DNA of 46,081 nt from Planctomycetota bacterium (GCA_026692735.1 JAPLOD010000051.1:1-46081); one strand, 5' to 3'; positions 1 to 9,839 are shown, counted from the first letter of the stretch. A program made the numbers and translations. Notes: generated by a model from the letters alone, not told the origin.

Positions 1-1
1 G

Positions 2-1708
2 TCCGCGGGCTGGGCCCTGGCCTGTCACAGCCGTGTCACCGGCGACGTCACCGTCCGCGTGCCGGACTCCTCCGAAGAAGGCGCGCGGATCGTCACCGAA
101 GCCGCGCCCGCCCAGACGAGCGCCGAGCCCCTCGAGCCGCTCGTGATCAGAACGTGCGTTGAGGTCGAGCCGCCCTCTTTGGAGAACTCCTTCAGCGATT
201 GTGACCGTCTCGCGCGCGCGTTGCGGCGCAACCTGGCAGGTCGCGCCACGCTCACCTGCGGACTTGGCGTCCTCCGCGCCCTGGCCGCTGCTCTGCGCAG
301 CGGGAATGACCGCGTCACCGTCACCGTAGGTCAGGCTTTTCAGCCCGACGCCGCGCCGGCCGAAATTCTGCGCGTTGAACCCGGCGACCAAGCCGCACGG
401 TCTTGGGGCTTGGCCATTGACATCGGCACCACCACCTGCGCGGTGCAGTTGGTGGACCTGGTCCGCGGCCACGTTGTGGACACGGCCTGCGACTACAACG
501 GCCAGACCGCCCGCGGCCTCGACGTCATCAGTCGTATCAACTACGCCAAGGTTCCCGCGCGGCGCGAGGAGTTGCGCACGCTCGTTCTCCAGACGCTCAC
601 CCCTCTCATCGAACAGCTCTGCCGGGCGCACGGCTTGCAGCCCACCGAGCTGGATTGCGCCGCCGTCGCGGGCAACACGACGATGATCCATCTCCTGCTG
701 GGGCTCGACCCGGAGTACATCCGGTTGGAACCATACACGCCGACGGTCAACCGGACGCCGCCGCTCCGCGCGCGCGAGGTCGGCTTGCCGATCAACCCGG
801 ATGGCCTCGTGGTCTTCGCGCCGGGCGTCGGCAGCTACGTTGGGGGAGACATCACGGCTGGATTGCTGCGCACCGCGCTGGCCGGCGACAGCGACGCGGT
901 GCGCCTGTTTCTGGACATCGGGACCAACGGCGAGATCGTCCTCGGCAGCCGCGAATGGCTCATGGCCTGCGCCTGTTCGGCGGGGCCGGCCTTCGAGGGC
1001 GGCGGCATCCGCTGTGGCATGCGAGCCGCGCACGGGGCCATTGAGCGCTTCCGCCTGGACCCGGCCACGGGCCAGGCCGCGTTCTGCGTGATAGGCGGCG
1101 GCAAGCCGAAGGGCATTTGCGGCTCGGGCATGGTTGATCTGCTGGCCGAGCTCTGGGCCGGCAAGCGCCTCGAACCTTCGGGCCGCTTCAACCCCGCTCG
1201 TTGCGGCGCGCTGCTCCGGCCGGCCGGCGCAGGCACGCGCGATCTGGCGTACGTGGTCGTCCCCGGCGCGCTGACGGAGAACGGGCAGGACCTGGTTATC
1301 GCGGAGAGCGACATCCAGAACCTGCTGCGGACGAAGGCTGCGGTCTACAGCGCCTGCGCCCTCATGCTCAAGCACGCGGGCCTGGCAACCACTGACCTCG
1401 CTCAGGTCTACGTCGCGGGCGGCTTCGGACGTTTCCTGGACCTGCGCAAGAGCATCCTCATCGGCATGTTGCCCGACGTGCCGCTCGAACGCTTCACGTA
1501 CCTGGGCAACTCCGCGCTTGCCGGAGCCCGCGAGATGCTGCTGAAGCGCGGGGCGCGCCGCAGAGTTCAGGAACTCGCGGACCGCGTTACGTATCTGGAG
1601 CTGAACGTCGTCCCATCGTACATGGAGGAGTACACGGCGGCCCTGTTTCTGCCGCATACCGACCTGAGCCGCTTTCCGTCGGCCCGTGCCGTGGGCGCCG
1701 GACCGTAG
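2..1708 (+). CDS. Corrinoid protein reductive activase, RACo/RamA-like ASKHA ATPase (5' partial; enters window in frame)
   Basis: Frame 2 open from window start (SAGWALACHSRVTGDVTVRVPDSS, end of a 2Fe-2S ferredoxin domain), then ASKHA motifs LAIDIGTTTCAVQLVD, VAGNTTMIHLLLG, FLDIGTNGEIVLG. Confidence 0.88.
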   Translation, partial: SAGWALACHSRVTGDVTVRVPDSSEEGARIVTEAAPAQTSAEPLEPLVIRTCVEVEPPSLENSFSDCDRLARALRRNLAGRATLTCGLGVLRALAAALRSGNDRVTVTVGQAFQPDAAPAEILRVEPGDQAARSWGLAIDIGTTTCAVQLVDLVRGHVVDTACDYNGQTARGLDVISRINYAKVPARREELRTLVLQTLTPLIEQLCRAHGLQPTELDCAAVAGNTTMIHLLLGLDPEYIRLEPYTPTVNRTPPLRAREVGLPINPDGLVVFAPGVGSYVGGDITAGLLRTALAGDSDAVRLFLDIGTNGEIVLGSREWLMACACSAGPAFEGGGIRCGMRAAHGAIERFRLDPATGQAAFCVIGGGKPKGICGSGMVDLLAELWAGKRLEPSGRFNPARCGALLRPAGAGTRDLAYVVVPGALTENGQDLVIAESDIQNLLRTKAAVYSACALMLKHAGLATTDLAQVYVAGGFGRFLDLRKSILIGMLPDVPLERFTYLGNSALAGAREMLLKRGARRRVQELADRVTYLELNVVPSYMEEYTAALFLPHTDLSRFPSARAVGAGP

Positions 1709-1730
1709 GGGAAGCTTTCCAGCTTGCCCC
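1706..1730. repeat. Small hairpin repeat directly at the activase stop codon
   Basis: ggggaagctttccagcttgcccc. Confidence 0.45.
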
Positions 1731-1744
1731 GTTTTGCGTCACAC

Positions 1745-2002
1745 ATGGGCGAGGAACTCACCGTGGATACGCCGCACTGCCCGGGGCAGGACCAGCGCTA
1801 CTGGAAACCTGAGGACATTTCGTTGCTGAAGTGTCCCGGCTGCGGCAGAGAGATTGAGATCTGGAAGGATGAGCCGACGCGCGTCTGCCCGGGCTGCGGC
1901 AAGGAGGTTCGCAATCCGCAGTTGGACCTCGCGTGCGCCCAGTGGTGTCTCTTCGGCAAGGATTGCCTTGAGCGCCTCGGACAGGAACCCGGGAAGAAAT
2001 AG
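1745..2002 (+). CDS. Small zinc-ribbon protein, probably co-transcribed with the activase
   Basis: LKCPGCGREIEIWKDEPTRVCPGCGKEV double CxxC; ATG at 1745 preferred over TTG at 1724. Confidence 0.65.
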   Translation: MGEELTVDTPHCPGQDQRYWKPEDISLLKCPGCGREIEIWKDEPTRVCPGCGKEVRNPQLDLACAQWCLFGKDCLERLGQEPGKK

Positions 2003-2032
2003 CCCCCGCGTGCACAGGCAGACGGTCGCGTG

Positions 2033-2108
2033 AACCACGAAGAACACGAAGACAGGACAAGAAATCACACAACTTCGGTGTATCCTGTTCTTCGTGGCCT
2101 TCGTGGTT
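2033..2108. repeat. Palindromic 9-mer family (CCACGAAGA-type), copy A
   Basis: aaccacgaagaacacgaag ... ttcttcgtggccttcgtggtt inverted arms; close copy at 23327. Confidence 0.9.
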
Positions 2109-3360
2109 ATCTGTACGGGCCGCGGCGGCGCCGGCTCGCCCGGCGGAGCGCCTGGTCCAGATCGGCCATGATGTCTTCCGGATCCTCAACCCCCACGGCG
2201 AGGCGGATCAGGGTGTCGGTGATGCCCAGCGCGTACCGTTCCTTCCGCGTGTCCCGGTAATAGGTGACGGTGGCCGGATGGGTTATCAGCGTCTCGACGC
2301 CGCCGAGACTGGGGGCGATGTAGCAGAGCTTCAGGTGATCGAGGAACCGCTTGGCTGCCGCCAGGCCGCCCTTGATGTCGAACGTGACCACGCCCCCGAA
2401 GCCGGACATCTGCCGCCTGGCGATCTCGTAGTGCGGATGGCTCTTCAGGCCCGGGTAGTACACGCGCTGGATGAGCGGATGGCCTTCCAGGTATTCCGCC
2501 ACGCGCATCGCCGTCTCATTCTGCTGCCGGACGCGCAGGACGAAGGTCTTCAGCCCGCGCAGCAGCAGGTAGCAGCAGTGCGGGTCAATCACGCCGCCCA
2601 TGGCCTTGTGCAGGGCGCGAATCTCCTCCACCAGCGCTTTCCGTCCCAGCACCGCCCCGGCGAGGATATCGTTGTGCCCGGCCAGATACTTGGTGCCGCT
2701 CTGGAGGACCAGGTCCACGCCCAATTCCAGCGGCCGCTGGTTGTACGGCGTGGCGAAGGTGCTGTCTATCAGCGTCAGCACGCGATGCTTCTTCGCGATG
2801 GCCTGCAGCTTCTCCAGGTCGAAAATGTTCAAGTACGGATTCGTGGGCGATTCGGAGAAGATGAACCGTGTGTTCTTCCGCACTGCCCGGTCGAGGACAG
2901 CGTAGTCGCCGAACGGCACGATGGTGCACGTGACCCCAAACCGCTGCAGATACGCCGAACAGAACTCCAGCGTCTTCTTGTAGGCGTCGTCGGTGATGAC
3001 GATGTGGTCGCCCGAGCGCACCAGGGCCAGGATCGTCGTCGTGACCGCGCTCATCCCCGAGGCGAACACCACGCAGTCCTCCGCCCCCTCCAGCGCCGCC
3101 AGCCGGCGGGACGCGACCAGCTCGGTCGGGTTCCCGTACCGCCCGTACTCGAACCGCTCCTTGCCGTGGTGCGTGTACGCGTCAATCTCGCGGCTGTCCT
3201 TGAAGGCGTACGTGGAGGTCTGCACGATCGGCGTGGTAATGGAATCCGCGTAGCGCAGCCGGTCCTCGCCTGCGTGGATGGCGCGCGTCGAAAGGCCGTG
3301 CAGCGCAGGCATCGAGCCTGCATGGCGAGTGTGGTGATCCGTCTTCGGCGTTGACTTCAT
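2107..3360 (-). CDS. Trans-sulfuration PLP enzyme (cystathionine gamma-synthase / methionine gamma-lyase family)
   Basis: LQSGTKYLAGHNDILAG PLP-lysine motif, YGRYGNPTE, SLGGVETLITHPA; start MKSTPK preferred over the 3642 start, which runs through a repeat. Confidence 0.88.
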   Translation of the reverse strand: MKSTPKTDHHTRHAGSMPALHGLSTRAIHAGEDRLRYADSITTPIVQTSTYAFKDSREIDAYTHHGKERFEYGRYGNPTELVASRRLAALEGAEDCVVFASGMSAVTTTILALVRSGDHIVITDDAYKKTLEFCSAYLQRFGVTCTIVPFGDYAVLDRAVRKNTRFIFSESPTNPYLNIFDLEKLQAIAKKHRVLTLIDSTFATPYNQRPLELGVDLVLQSGTKYLAGHNDILAGAVLGRKALVEEIRALHKAMGGVIDPHCCYLLLRGLKTFVLRVRQQNETAMRVAEYLEGHPLIQRVYYPGLKSHPHYEIARRQMSGFGGVVTFDIKGGLAAAKRFLDHLKLCYIAPSLGGVETLITHPATVTYYRDTRKERYALGITDTLIRLAVGVEDPEDIMADLDQALRRASRRRRGPYR

Positions 3361-3432
3361 CGTTGCTCCGGTTTCCTTTGTCTCAGGCTGGCCAAGCTCC
3401 AGTGTGGGTCGAGCGACTCGGCAGTGCAAGTG

Positions 3433-3512
3433 AACCACGAAGAGCACGAAGGACCGGACGTGGCGAGAGGGGTGTGTGGATGTCTTCTTCCATTCTTCGT
3501 GTTCTTCGTGGT
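3433..3512. repeat. Palindromic 9-mer family, copy B
   Basis: aaccacgaagagcacgaag ... ttcttcgtgttcttcgtggt. Confidence 0.88.
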
Positions 3513-3536
3513 GCGCGTTCCGCGTCACAGGCCAAC

Positions 3537-3561
3537 TGGCGGAGCGTGAGGGATTCGAACC
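3537..3561 (-). other. tRNA 3'-end remnant with encoded CCA
   Basis: Minus strand ggttcgaatccctcacgctccgcca; 22 bp identical to the 3' end of tRNA-Ser at 5021-5106; no matching 5' half. Confidence 0.72.
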
Positions 3562-3687
3562 ATCGGCAGCCAATCTGCTTCCCCGGTGCACGTTGCGGCA
3601 AAACAGGCTTCCGTATCCCAGCCCGTATCCCAATCCAGCCACACCTTGTCCGCCGTCATCCTTTTGCTCCTTCCACCGCGGTGGACA

Positions 3688-4788
3688 TCAACGGCGAGGA
3701 TAGATTGTCGGGTTCTGGCGCTGGCACGCCTCGATGACCGCGATCTGGCGGCGCACCTGTTCTGGCGTGATCTCGAGCGGCCTGCCCTGTGTGAGGGTGC
3801 GGTAGAGCATGCCGTACACGGCCGCCGTCATAACCGTGCCCGGTGCGCTGGGGGTGTAGCCGCTCTTCGCCGGCGCGACGGTCTGTGCCGCGGGCCAACG
3901 CGCGGTCTGCCACGGCAGCGTCTCCTGGCAGTAGGCCGGCGTACCGTCAGGCTTCGCGATCGGCTTGCGGATCAGCCGCTGCCGCGGGGCATCGCCCGGC
4001 TTGAACCAGCGCCACTCGACGCTGTCGGCGGTCGCCGTAAGTCCGCCACGGGTGCCGTACACGCGGTAGAGGCTCGTCGGGTACGCGCAACAGGAGGAGA
4101 TCTCGATGTCGATCGTCGGATGCCCCGCGCCGCTCAGGATTAGTTTGACGTGGTTCTCGGCGTCGCCCCAGGTCCCTTCCCGCGTATGGTCCATCCGGCA
4201 CCAGACGTCGGGCATGCCCTCGCCAAAGAGCGCCAGCGCTTGATCGAGCGGGTGCGGGCCGGTGTTGAGCAGGTTGCCGCCCTTGCGGGCGCGCAGCGTC
4301 TGCCAGTCCCAGCGGCGGCTGAAGCCGCTGAAAGCGACCGAGATCTGGACAATGCGGCCCAGCAGGCCGGAACCGATCACGCGCTGGATCTCAATGAAGT
4401 AGGGCGCGTAGCGCGACTGCTGGAACACGGCCAGCACTTTGCCGGCACGCCGGGCGGCGAGGATCATCCGGTCCACGTCGCGCACGGAACCGGCCAGGGG
4501 TTTCTCGCACAGCACGTGGTGGCCGGCGCGCAGCGCGGCCAGCGTCAGCGGCGCGTGCTGGTGGCTGAACGAGGAGTTGACGACGAGGTCGAGGTCGCGG
4601 CGGCTGATGAGCGCCTTGGCATCGGCGTGCGCCTCGCACCCGTATTCCTGCACGGCCCGCGCGCGGCGGTCGGCCAATGCGTCGGCAACGGCGACGATGG
4701 TGTAGCGGGGATCAGTGGCGAGGTAGACGCCATGGATGTCGCGCCCGCTGCGTCCCTGTCCGATGATGCCCAGACGGATCGGTTTCAT
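3688..4788 (-). CDS. Gfo/Idh/MocA family oxidoreductase
   Basis: N-terminal GIIGQGRSGRDIHG Rossmann motif, HVLCEKPLAGS. Confidence 0.88.
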   Translation of the reverse strand: MKPIRLGIIGQGRSGRDIHGVYLATDPRYTIVAVADALADRRARAVQEYGCEAHADAKALISRRDLDLVVNSSFSHQHAPLTLAALRAGHHVLCEKPLAGSVRDVDRMILAARRAGKVLAVFQQSRYAPYFIEIQRVIGSGLLGRIVQISVAFSGFSRRWDWQTLRARKGGNLLNTGPHPLDQALALFGEGMPDVWCRMDHTREGTWGDAENHVKLILSGAGHPTIDIEISSCCAYPTSLYRVYGTRGGLTATADSVEWRWFKPGDAPRQRLIRKPIAKPDGTPAYCQETLPWQTARWPAAQTVAPAKSGYTPSAPGTVMTAAVYGMLYRTLTQGRPLEITPEQVRRQIAVIEACQRQNPTIYPRR

Positions 4789-5020
4789 AAGGCTCCTTCG
4801 TATCGCATCGCGCGGCGCCCCCATCGCGTAAGGTGTGGTAAAATACCTCGCTCGAACGGTGGAGTCAATTCGGTTAGTCCTGCGCGCAGCCCCATACCGC
4901 GCGCGCCAGCGCCACCTCGCCGTGGTGCTCCGCGGCCAGGCGCACGCTCAGCTTTCGCCGCAAACCTGGCCCTAAGCCGTAAGTCCTTCTCCGCTCGGAG
5001 AAGGCATCTGAAAGGGCAAC

Positions 5021-5106
5021 GGAGCGTGAGGGATTCGAACCCCCGAGGCACTTGCGTGCCTAGTAGTTTTCAAGACTACCGCCATAGACCACTCGGCCAA
5101 CGCTCC
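5021..5106 (-). tRNA. tRNA-Ser(TGA)
   Basis: ggagcgttggccgagtggtct...gtagtcttgaaaactac...ggggttcgaatccctcacgctcc; acceptor ends pair, long variable arm, TGA anticodon, no encoded CCA. Confidence 0.93.
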
Positions 5107-5251
5107 TGATTGCACACAGTCTCACCCGCCATCAGCGTTCAGTGCAATCGTAATCATACTCTTTGACCGGTGTGTCTGCAACAAGCCGGATAACGGAGAA
5201 GTGTGGTGTAGGTCACTATGGAGATACAACGGAACCGCGTAACGCAAGTTG

Positions 5252-5322
5252 CCAAGGTACGCCACGGATGACCGCAGATGCGTGAACGGAACTGATCGGC
5301 GTGTCCGCGTTCATCTGCGGTT
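5252..5322. repeat. Palindromic repeat with CACGGATGACCGCAGATG / GTTCATCTGCGG arms
   Basis: cacggatgaccgcagatgcgtgaacggaac...gttcatctgcggttcc. Confidence 0.6.
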
Positions 5323-5480
5323 CCTGTTCTCTCGTTCGGGAGAGCAGCGCCCGGTGTCCTTCGAGGAAGGGGGTGCGCAGTGGGAAGTCCGGACGACAGG
5401 GACGAACGGCCCCGGCCGCGCCCTTCCTGGCCGATTCCCGTGGGCGTCGTAGCCGTGGCCCTGGTAGCCCTCTGCGCCAT

Positions 5481-5512
5481 CGGCTTCGCCCGTAGGGCGA
5501 ACGAGGGTACGC
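5481..5512. repeat. Hairpin repeat in frame in the heparinase-like N-terminus
   Basis: ggcttcgcccgtagggcgaacgagggtacgcg encodes GFARRANEGTR. Confidence 0.45.
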
Positions 5513-5610
5513 GCAAGCCGGAAGGACCCACCGAGCCACCGCCCCAAGAGACCGCGAACGACAAGCGCTCCCCGGACAAGACGGCGGAGCCGCCCCGCGC
5601 TACGGAAGGG

Positions 5611-5640
5611 AAGGATCGGGCCGAGCTGGCAAAGGCCCGG
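5611..5640 (+). repeat. DRAELA(Q/K)AR coding repeat, copy 1
   Basis: aaggatcgggccgagctggcaaaggcccgg; copies at 5869 and 6307. Confidence 0.85.
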
Positions 5641-5868
5641 GTGGCGCAGATGCTCGCCCAGAAGCCCGTCCACCCCCACCTTGTGCTATCCAAGGACGAT
5701 CTGCCCGGCATTCGAGAACGCGTCAAGGCGGGTCTGCCCAAGGAGGCGTGGGAGAGGATCAGGAAAGAGACCGAGGCGGATCTGGGTGACGACCTGGAAG
5801 CGGTGGTTGGGCAGGCCAAGGAGAAGAAGACCGTACTAGGGAGGTTCCTGGCGGAGCTCAAAGCGCGC

Positions 5869-5898
5869 AAGGATCGGGCCGAGCTGGCACAGGCCCGC
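5869..5898 (+). repeat. DRAELAQAR coding repeat, copy 2
   Basis: aaggatcgggccgagctggcacaggcccgc. Confidence 0.85.
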
Positions 5899-6306
5899 TT
5901 GGCCAAGAAGATTCCCCCTCCGCTGAACAAAGGGTGCGGCGGCGAGGCCATGACGGCGCTGTACCAGACTGCCTTCGCGTGGCTGGTGAGCGGGGAGGAG
6001 CAGTATGCGGGGAACTTCCGCCGGATCGCTAAGGCCATGCATGAGGCGTTTCCCCAGGGCATCGCGACGGACGATTGTCCCATTCAGTTGGCGCTGGCGT
6101 ATGACTTGGGGTACGAACTCCTGACGGACGAGCAGCGGCAGGCCTTCCGCACCGGTTTTCTCCCGGCCAAGCCCGACGAGCTGAAGAAGGGCGCGGAATG
6201 GGATCGGGACTTCAACGGCGCTGGCGTCTACGGCAACCTGGCCCATCCCGGCCATTTCTGGGTCCTGCTGCAACTGCTGGCCGTGGTGGGGGAGCCGGGC
6301 TTTCCG

Positions 6307-6331
6307 CAGGATCGGGCCGAGCTGGCGCAGG
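6307..6331 (+). repeat. DRAELAQ coding repeat, copy 3
   Basis: caggatcgggccgagctggcgcagg. Confidence 0.8.
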
Positions 6332-8747
6332 ACGCGGCCGCCGCGGCCATCCGTTCCGCGCAGGAGTTTCTCGACGTCTTCTTCGGTGCGGACGGCGATT
6401 ACCCGGAGCACCTCAACTACCTCCACTACGGTGTGCAGTGCGATCTCGGCCCGCTCGCGCTCTGCGCGCTGCAGAGGAAGGGGATCAACGTCCTCGGCAA
6501 GGGATCGTCCTACGAGCGGTTCCTCACGTGGGTGCCCTACGAGCTTATGCCGGGGACGAACGTCGGCCTCGGCATGGGAGACGCCGGTCTCGCCCCCACG
6601 ACGGACCCGGATCTGTACAAGCTTCTTCTTTGGGCCAACCCGGAGAACCCCTACGCGAACTGGCTGGCCGACCGGATCGGCGGGGGCGTGGGCATCCCGG
6701 TGGGCGCGATCCTGTGGTATCGGAAGCCGCAGGAGGTTGACATCGCGCCCTTGATGTCGCCGGTCAAGCACGGCCGGTACATGGGCACGGTGTACTTCCG
6801 GGCCGGTTGGGGGCTGGGGGAACCGGCGCTGACCTTTGACGTGCGCTCCTTCGTTGGGATCCACGAGCAAGGCGATATCGGCAATTTCACACTGCATGCC
6901 TAGGGCGAGTGGTTCGCGGCCGATTCGGGATATGGAAGCTGGGACGCGACGCACCTGGGCAACCGCAGCGGCCGCGCGCACAACCTGGTGCTGATTGACG
7001 GCCGCGGCCAGGACGTGCAGATGTGGAGATGCAATTACCTGAAGCTCGGCCGCCCTTTGTGCGGGGACATCCAGTACGTGCTGGACGACCCCTTCGCCGC
7101 CGCGACGACGGCGGACCTCCGGGACGCCTACAGCCTGGGGTTCCACGGCTACCAGGATTTTCTCCATGACCAGGTGCTGGCGCTGGATCCCGTAGGCGTG
7201 GCCCGGCGATCCCTGGTCTGGGTGCGTCCGGATCCTGCGGCGGGTGTCCCGGCGTACTACGTCGTGAGCGATGACATCGAGAAGGACGACAAGGAGCATG
7301 ACTACGACTGGCTCCTGCAACTGGCCCCGGACAACATCGCGGAACTGCAGGCCAATTCGTTCACTGTGTCCAAGAATCCCGCAACGCCCGAGACGTTTCT
7401 CGAAGGGCCGGCCGAGCGGGACAAGAACGGCACCTTCGTCGGCAATGCCCGAGTCGCCGTCGAGACGCCCAAAGACGGACGCTACTGGCTGTATGTCCTG
7501 GCGGGCTGTTCCGACCGCACGGGCATGGGGTTCCGCTACTACAGCGCCGCGGTTGACGGCCGTTCGACCGGCTATGCCGCCGTGGGATGGTCTGAATCCG
7601 TCTGGGACTGGCACGGGCTGAACAACCAGGCGGCGGACGGCATGGAGCTCAAGGCGGGAAAGCACGAGATCGCGATCAACGAGGGCGGCCACGGCCCGCC
7701 GGGGGCCGCTCTGCGCGTGGGGGCGGTCGCGCTCTCTTCCGTCCGCGACGTCGCGCCGTCCTTCCTGGGCGTCCGTGGTTACGCGCGGAGAGAGGATAAG
7801 CCGGAGGACGCGACGCCCCTGCCCAACCCCTACGTCCCGCCCGCGGTGCCGGAGGGCGTCGTCTGCGTGCCCGTGACGAAGGACAACACCGCTCTCAGCG
7901 ACGGGTGGACCTGGAAGACGGAGAAGCGGGCACAGATGGACGTTCATTTCATCTGCGCCGAGCCGCTGCAGACGATGCGGCTCGAGCAGGACGTCCTCCG
8001 CGTGAGGTCCGGCCACGGCTTCTGGATCGTGCACCCGCGCGTCCACGCCCATAGCGTGTGGAAAGACATCGAGGCATTCCGGAGCCTCCACGCGCCCACT
8101 CAGATCAGGGGCCGCAATCCGCATTTCACCGCGCTCTTGTACCCGCGTCGGGCCGACATGGAGCGGCCGACGATCGAGCTGCTGAAAGAGGATCCGCCGA
8201 TCAACCTGGATGGCGAAGTGATGCCCGTCCCGGCCGTGAAGGTGACGTGGCAGAACGCCGTGGATTACATCGGCGCCTACCAGGCGCGAAGTTCGCGCCC
8301 GCTGGTTACGCAGGATCTCTCCATCGTCCGGCTGCCGCGAGCGGACGAGAACCTGGCGAAGGTCAAGTACCTGCTGGTCTGTGGCAACCGCCTCACGTTC
8401 CGGCCGAAGAACGCGCGCAAGGAGGACCCGCCGAAGGAATTGCTCAAGGTCGAGGACCCGCGCAACATCACCTCTGTGACCGTCGCCTGCAGCGGCTCCG
8501 TCCTGCACATCGCCGCCTATCCCCGGCCGACCTCGTTCTGGAAGCTCTGCGTCCCCGTGAACCTGAAGGCGTACGGCCCGGACGTGAAGGAGGTCTATGT
8601 GAACGGGACCAAGACCGCTTTCAAGCGCGAGGGCGATGAGGTCTCCGTCACGGTCACACCGGAGCGGCACGAATCCGTCAAGGAGAGGATCGAAAAGCGC
8701 CGGGAACGCTACTATTCCCGGATGTCTCCATAGAGCGCGATCGCCGG

Positions 8748-8772
8748 GTGCCACGGCATCCTTGCCGTGCGC
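8748..8772. terminator. Hairpin between two + strand genes (repeat-like)
   Basis: gtgccacggcatccttgccgtg, flanked by agagcgcg/cgcgctc. Confidence 0.45.
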
Positions 8773-8819
8773 GCTCCATACCCCCAAAGGGACGCATATC
8801 CGGCAGAGAGGAGCGGGAC

Positions 8820-9839
8820 ATGGATGCGGGAAGGATCGTCGTCCGAGGATTCGCGGCGGGCGTGGCGGGCATCCTCTTGGCGGCCGGATGTGCGGCGGGC
8901 GTGGAGGCGACACCCGACGTCGTCCAGGAGCCGGAAAGCGGCAAGTCCCCCGACCCGGCGGAAGTGGCCAGCCTCCTTGGGCCGGACGCGGCCAGAGACA
9001 TCGCCTACCCGTGGGTCCGCCGCGGCTATGAGGCCGCGTGCGATCTGACAGCCCTCTCCCCAGCCAACGTGGAGATCGCCGCCAAGCCCTTCACCGCGGT
9101 AACCCACTGGACCCATGTCCACAAGCGCCCCGGCATTGGCGCCCGCTGCGTCTCCATCAGCGCCAAGAGCGTGCGCCCGAATTTCATCATCATGCTGTAC
9201 CCGCACCGCGACGAGATCCTTCCGCAACCGAAAAAGGCGCCGGTACCGGCGTGCCGCCCATCGGCCGTCCCGGGGTTCGAGCAGGAGGTGAAGTGGCCGG
9301 ACTGCGTGGACTTCATCGGGCTGGCGCAGGCGAAGACATCGGCGCTGAAGCCGTTCGAGTCCTACAGCGAGCCGGCCGCCAAAGCGGAGACCGGCACGGC
9401 CAAAGCGGAGACCGGCACCGCCGGCGACAAGCCCGTGCTGTTCCTGTCGCACTTCGCCCGGGACCTGGAGTTTAAGGGCCGCAAGCTCGTGACGGTGGAG
9501 GGTGGGAACCCCGGGGGAGCTTTCACCGTCCTGATGTCCGGCGACACGGTCAACCTGAGCGCGTTGGTGCATCCGGACATGGAGTACCAGGTCCGCGCGC
9601 CGGCGCGGCTGACGATCTGGGCGCCGGAGGCGAAGCGCGTGCTGCTGGAAGGCCGGCCGGTTGAGTTCGCGCGGCGGGGCGAGTCGGTGGTAGTGACGGT
9701 GACGACGCGGAAAGTCAGGTATCGCGTGGACGGGATCGCCGAACGGATCGAGAGAAAGGCCGCGTATCAACTGGGCGGGACCTGGAGCTTCCTGGGGGTG
9801 CCGGAGGAGCGCCAGGGGCCTGCGGCGCCGGGGAGATGA
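8820..9839 (+). CDS. Putative lipoprotein resembling the C-terminal domain of the preceding heparinase-like protein
   Basis: Lipobox-like GILLAAGCAAG; FIIMLYPHRDE...VKWPDCVDFIGLAQAK resembles FTALLYPRRAD...VTWQNAVDYIGAYQAR. Confidence 0.65.
   Translation: MDAGRIVVRGFAAGVAGILLAAGCAAGVEATPDVVQEPESGKSPDPAEVASLLGPDAARDIAYPWVRRGYEAACDLTALSPANVEIAAKPFTAVTHWTHVHKRPGIGARCVSISAKSVRPNFIIMLYPHRDEILPQPKKAPVPACRPSAVPGFEQEVKWPDCVDFIGLAQAKTSALKPFESYSEPAAKAETGTAKAETGTAGDKPVLFLSHFARDLEFKGRKLVTVEGGNPGGAFTVLMSGDTVNLSALVHPDMEYQVRAPARLTIWAPEAKRVLLEGRPVEFARRGESVVVTVTTRKVRYRVDGIAERIERKAAYQLGGTWSFLGVPEERQGPAAPGR
9378..9425 (+). repeat. Tandem 21-bp coding repeat (AKAETGT)x2
   Basis: gccaaagcggagaccggcacg / gccaaagcggagaccggcacc. 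Confidence 0.9.

Larger units (their letters stand above)
5380..8733 (+). pseudogene. Heparinase II/III-like protein interrupted by an in-frame TAG at 6901-6903
   Basis: ORFs 5380..6903 and 6988..8733 share a frame; the frame stays open from 6904 (GEWFAADSGYGSWDATHLGNRSGRAHNLVLIDGRGQ), completing the QGDIGNFTLHA-[TAG]-GEWFAADSGYG core. Confidence 0.72.

Noticed and set aside
2030-2260. NHEEHEDRTRN-type short ORFs over CCACGAAGA repeats
   Set aside because: Translation of a palindromic repeat, not an independent gene.
2278-3354. 358-aa plus-strand ORF
   Set aside because: Shadow of the trans-sulfuration enzyme gene.
6901-6903. TAG as firm evidence for pyrrolysine
   Set aside because: TAG also ends other genes here (e.g. 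1708, 8733, 28693) and no pyl genes are in the window; kept only as a hypothesis.
5836-8913. 1025-aa minus-strand ORF
   Set aside because: Antisense to the heparinase-like gene; Arg/His/Val-rich composition without domains, typical high-GC shadow ORF.
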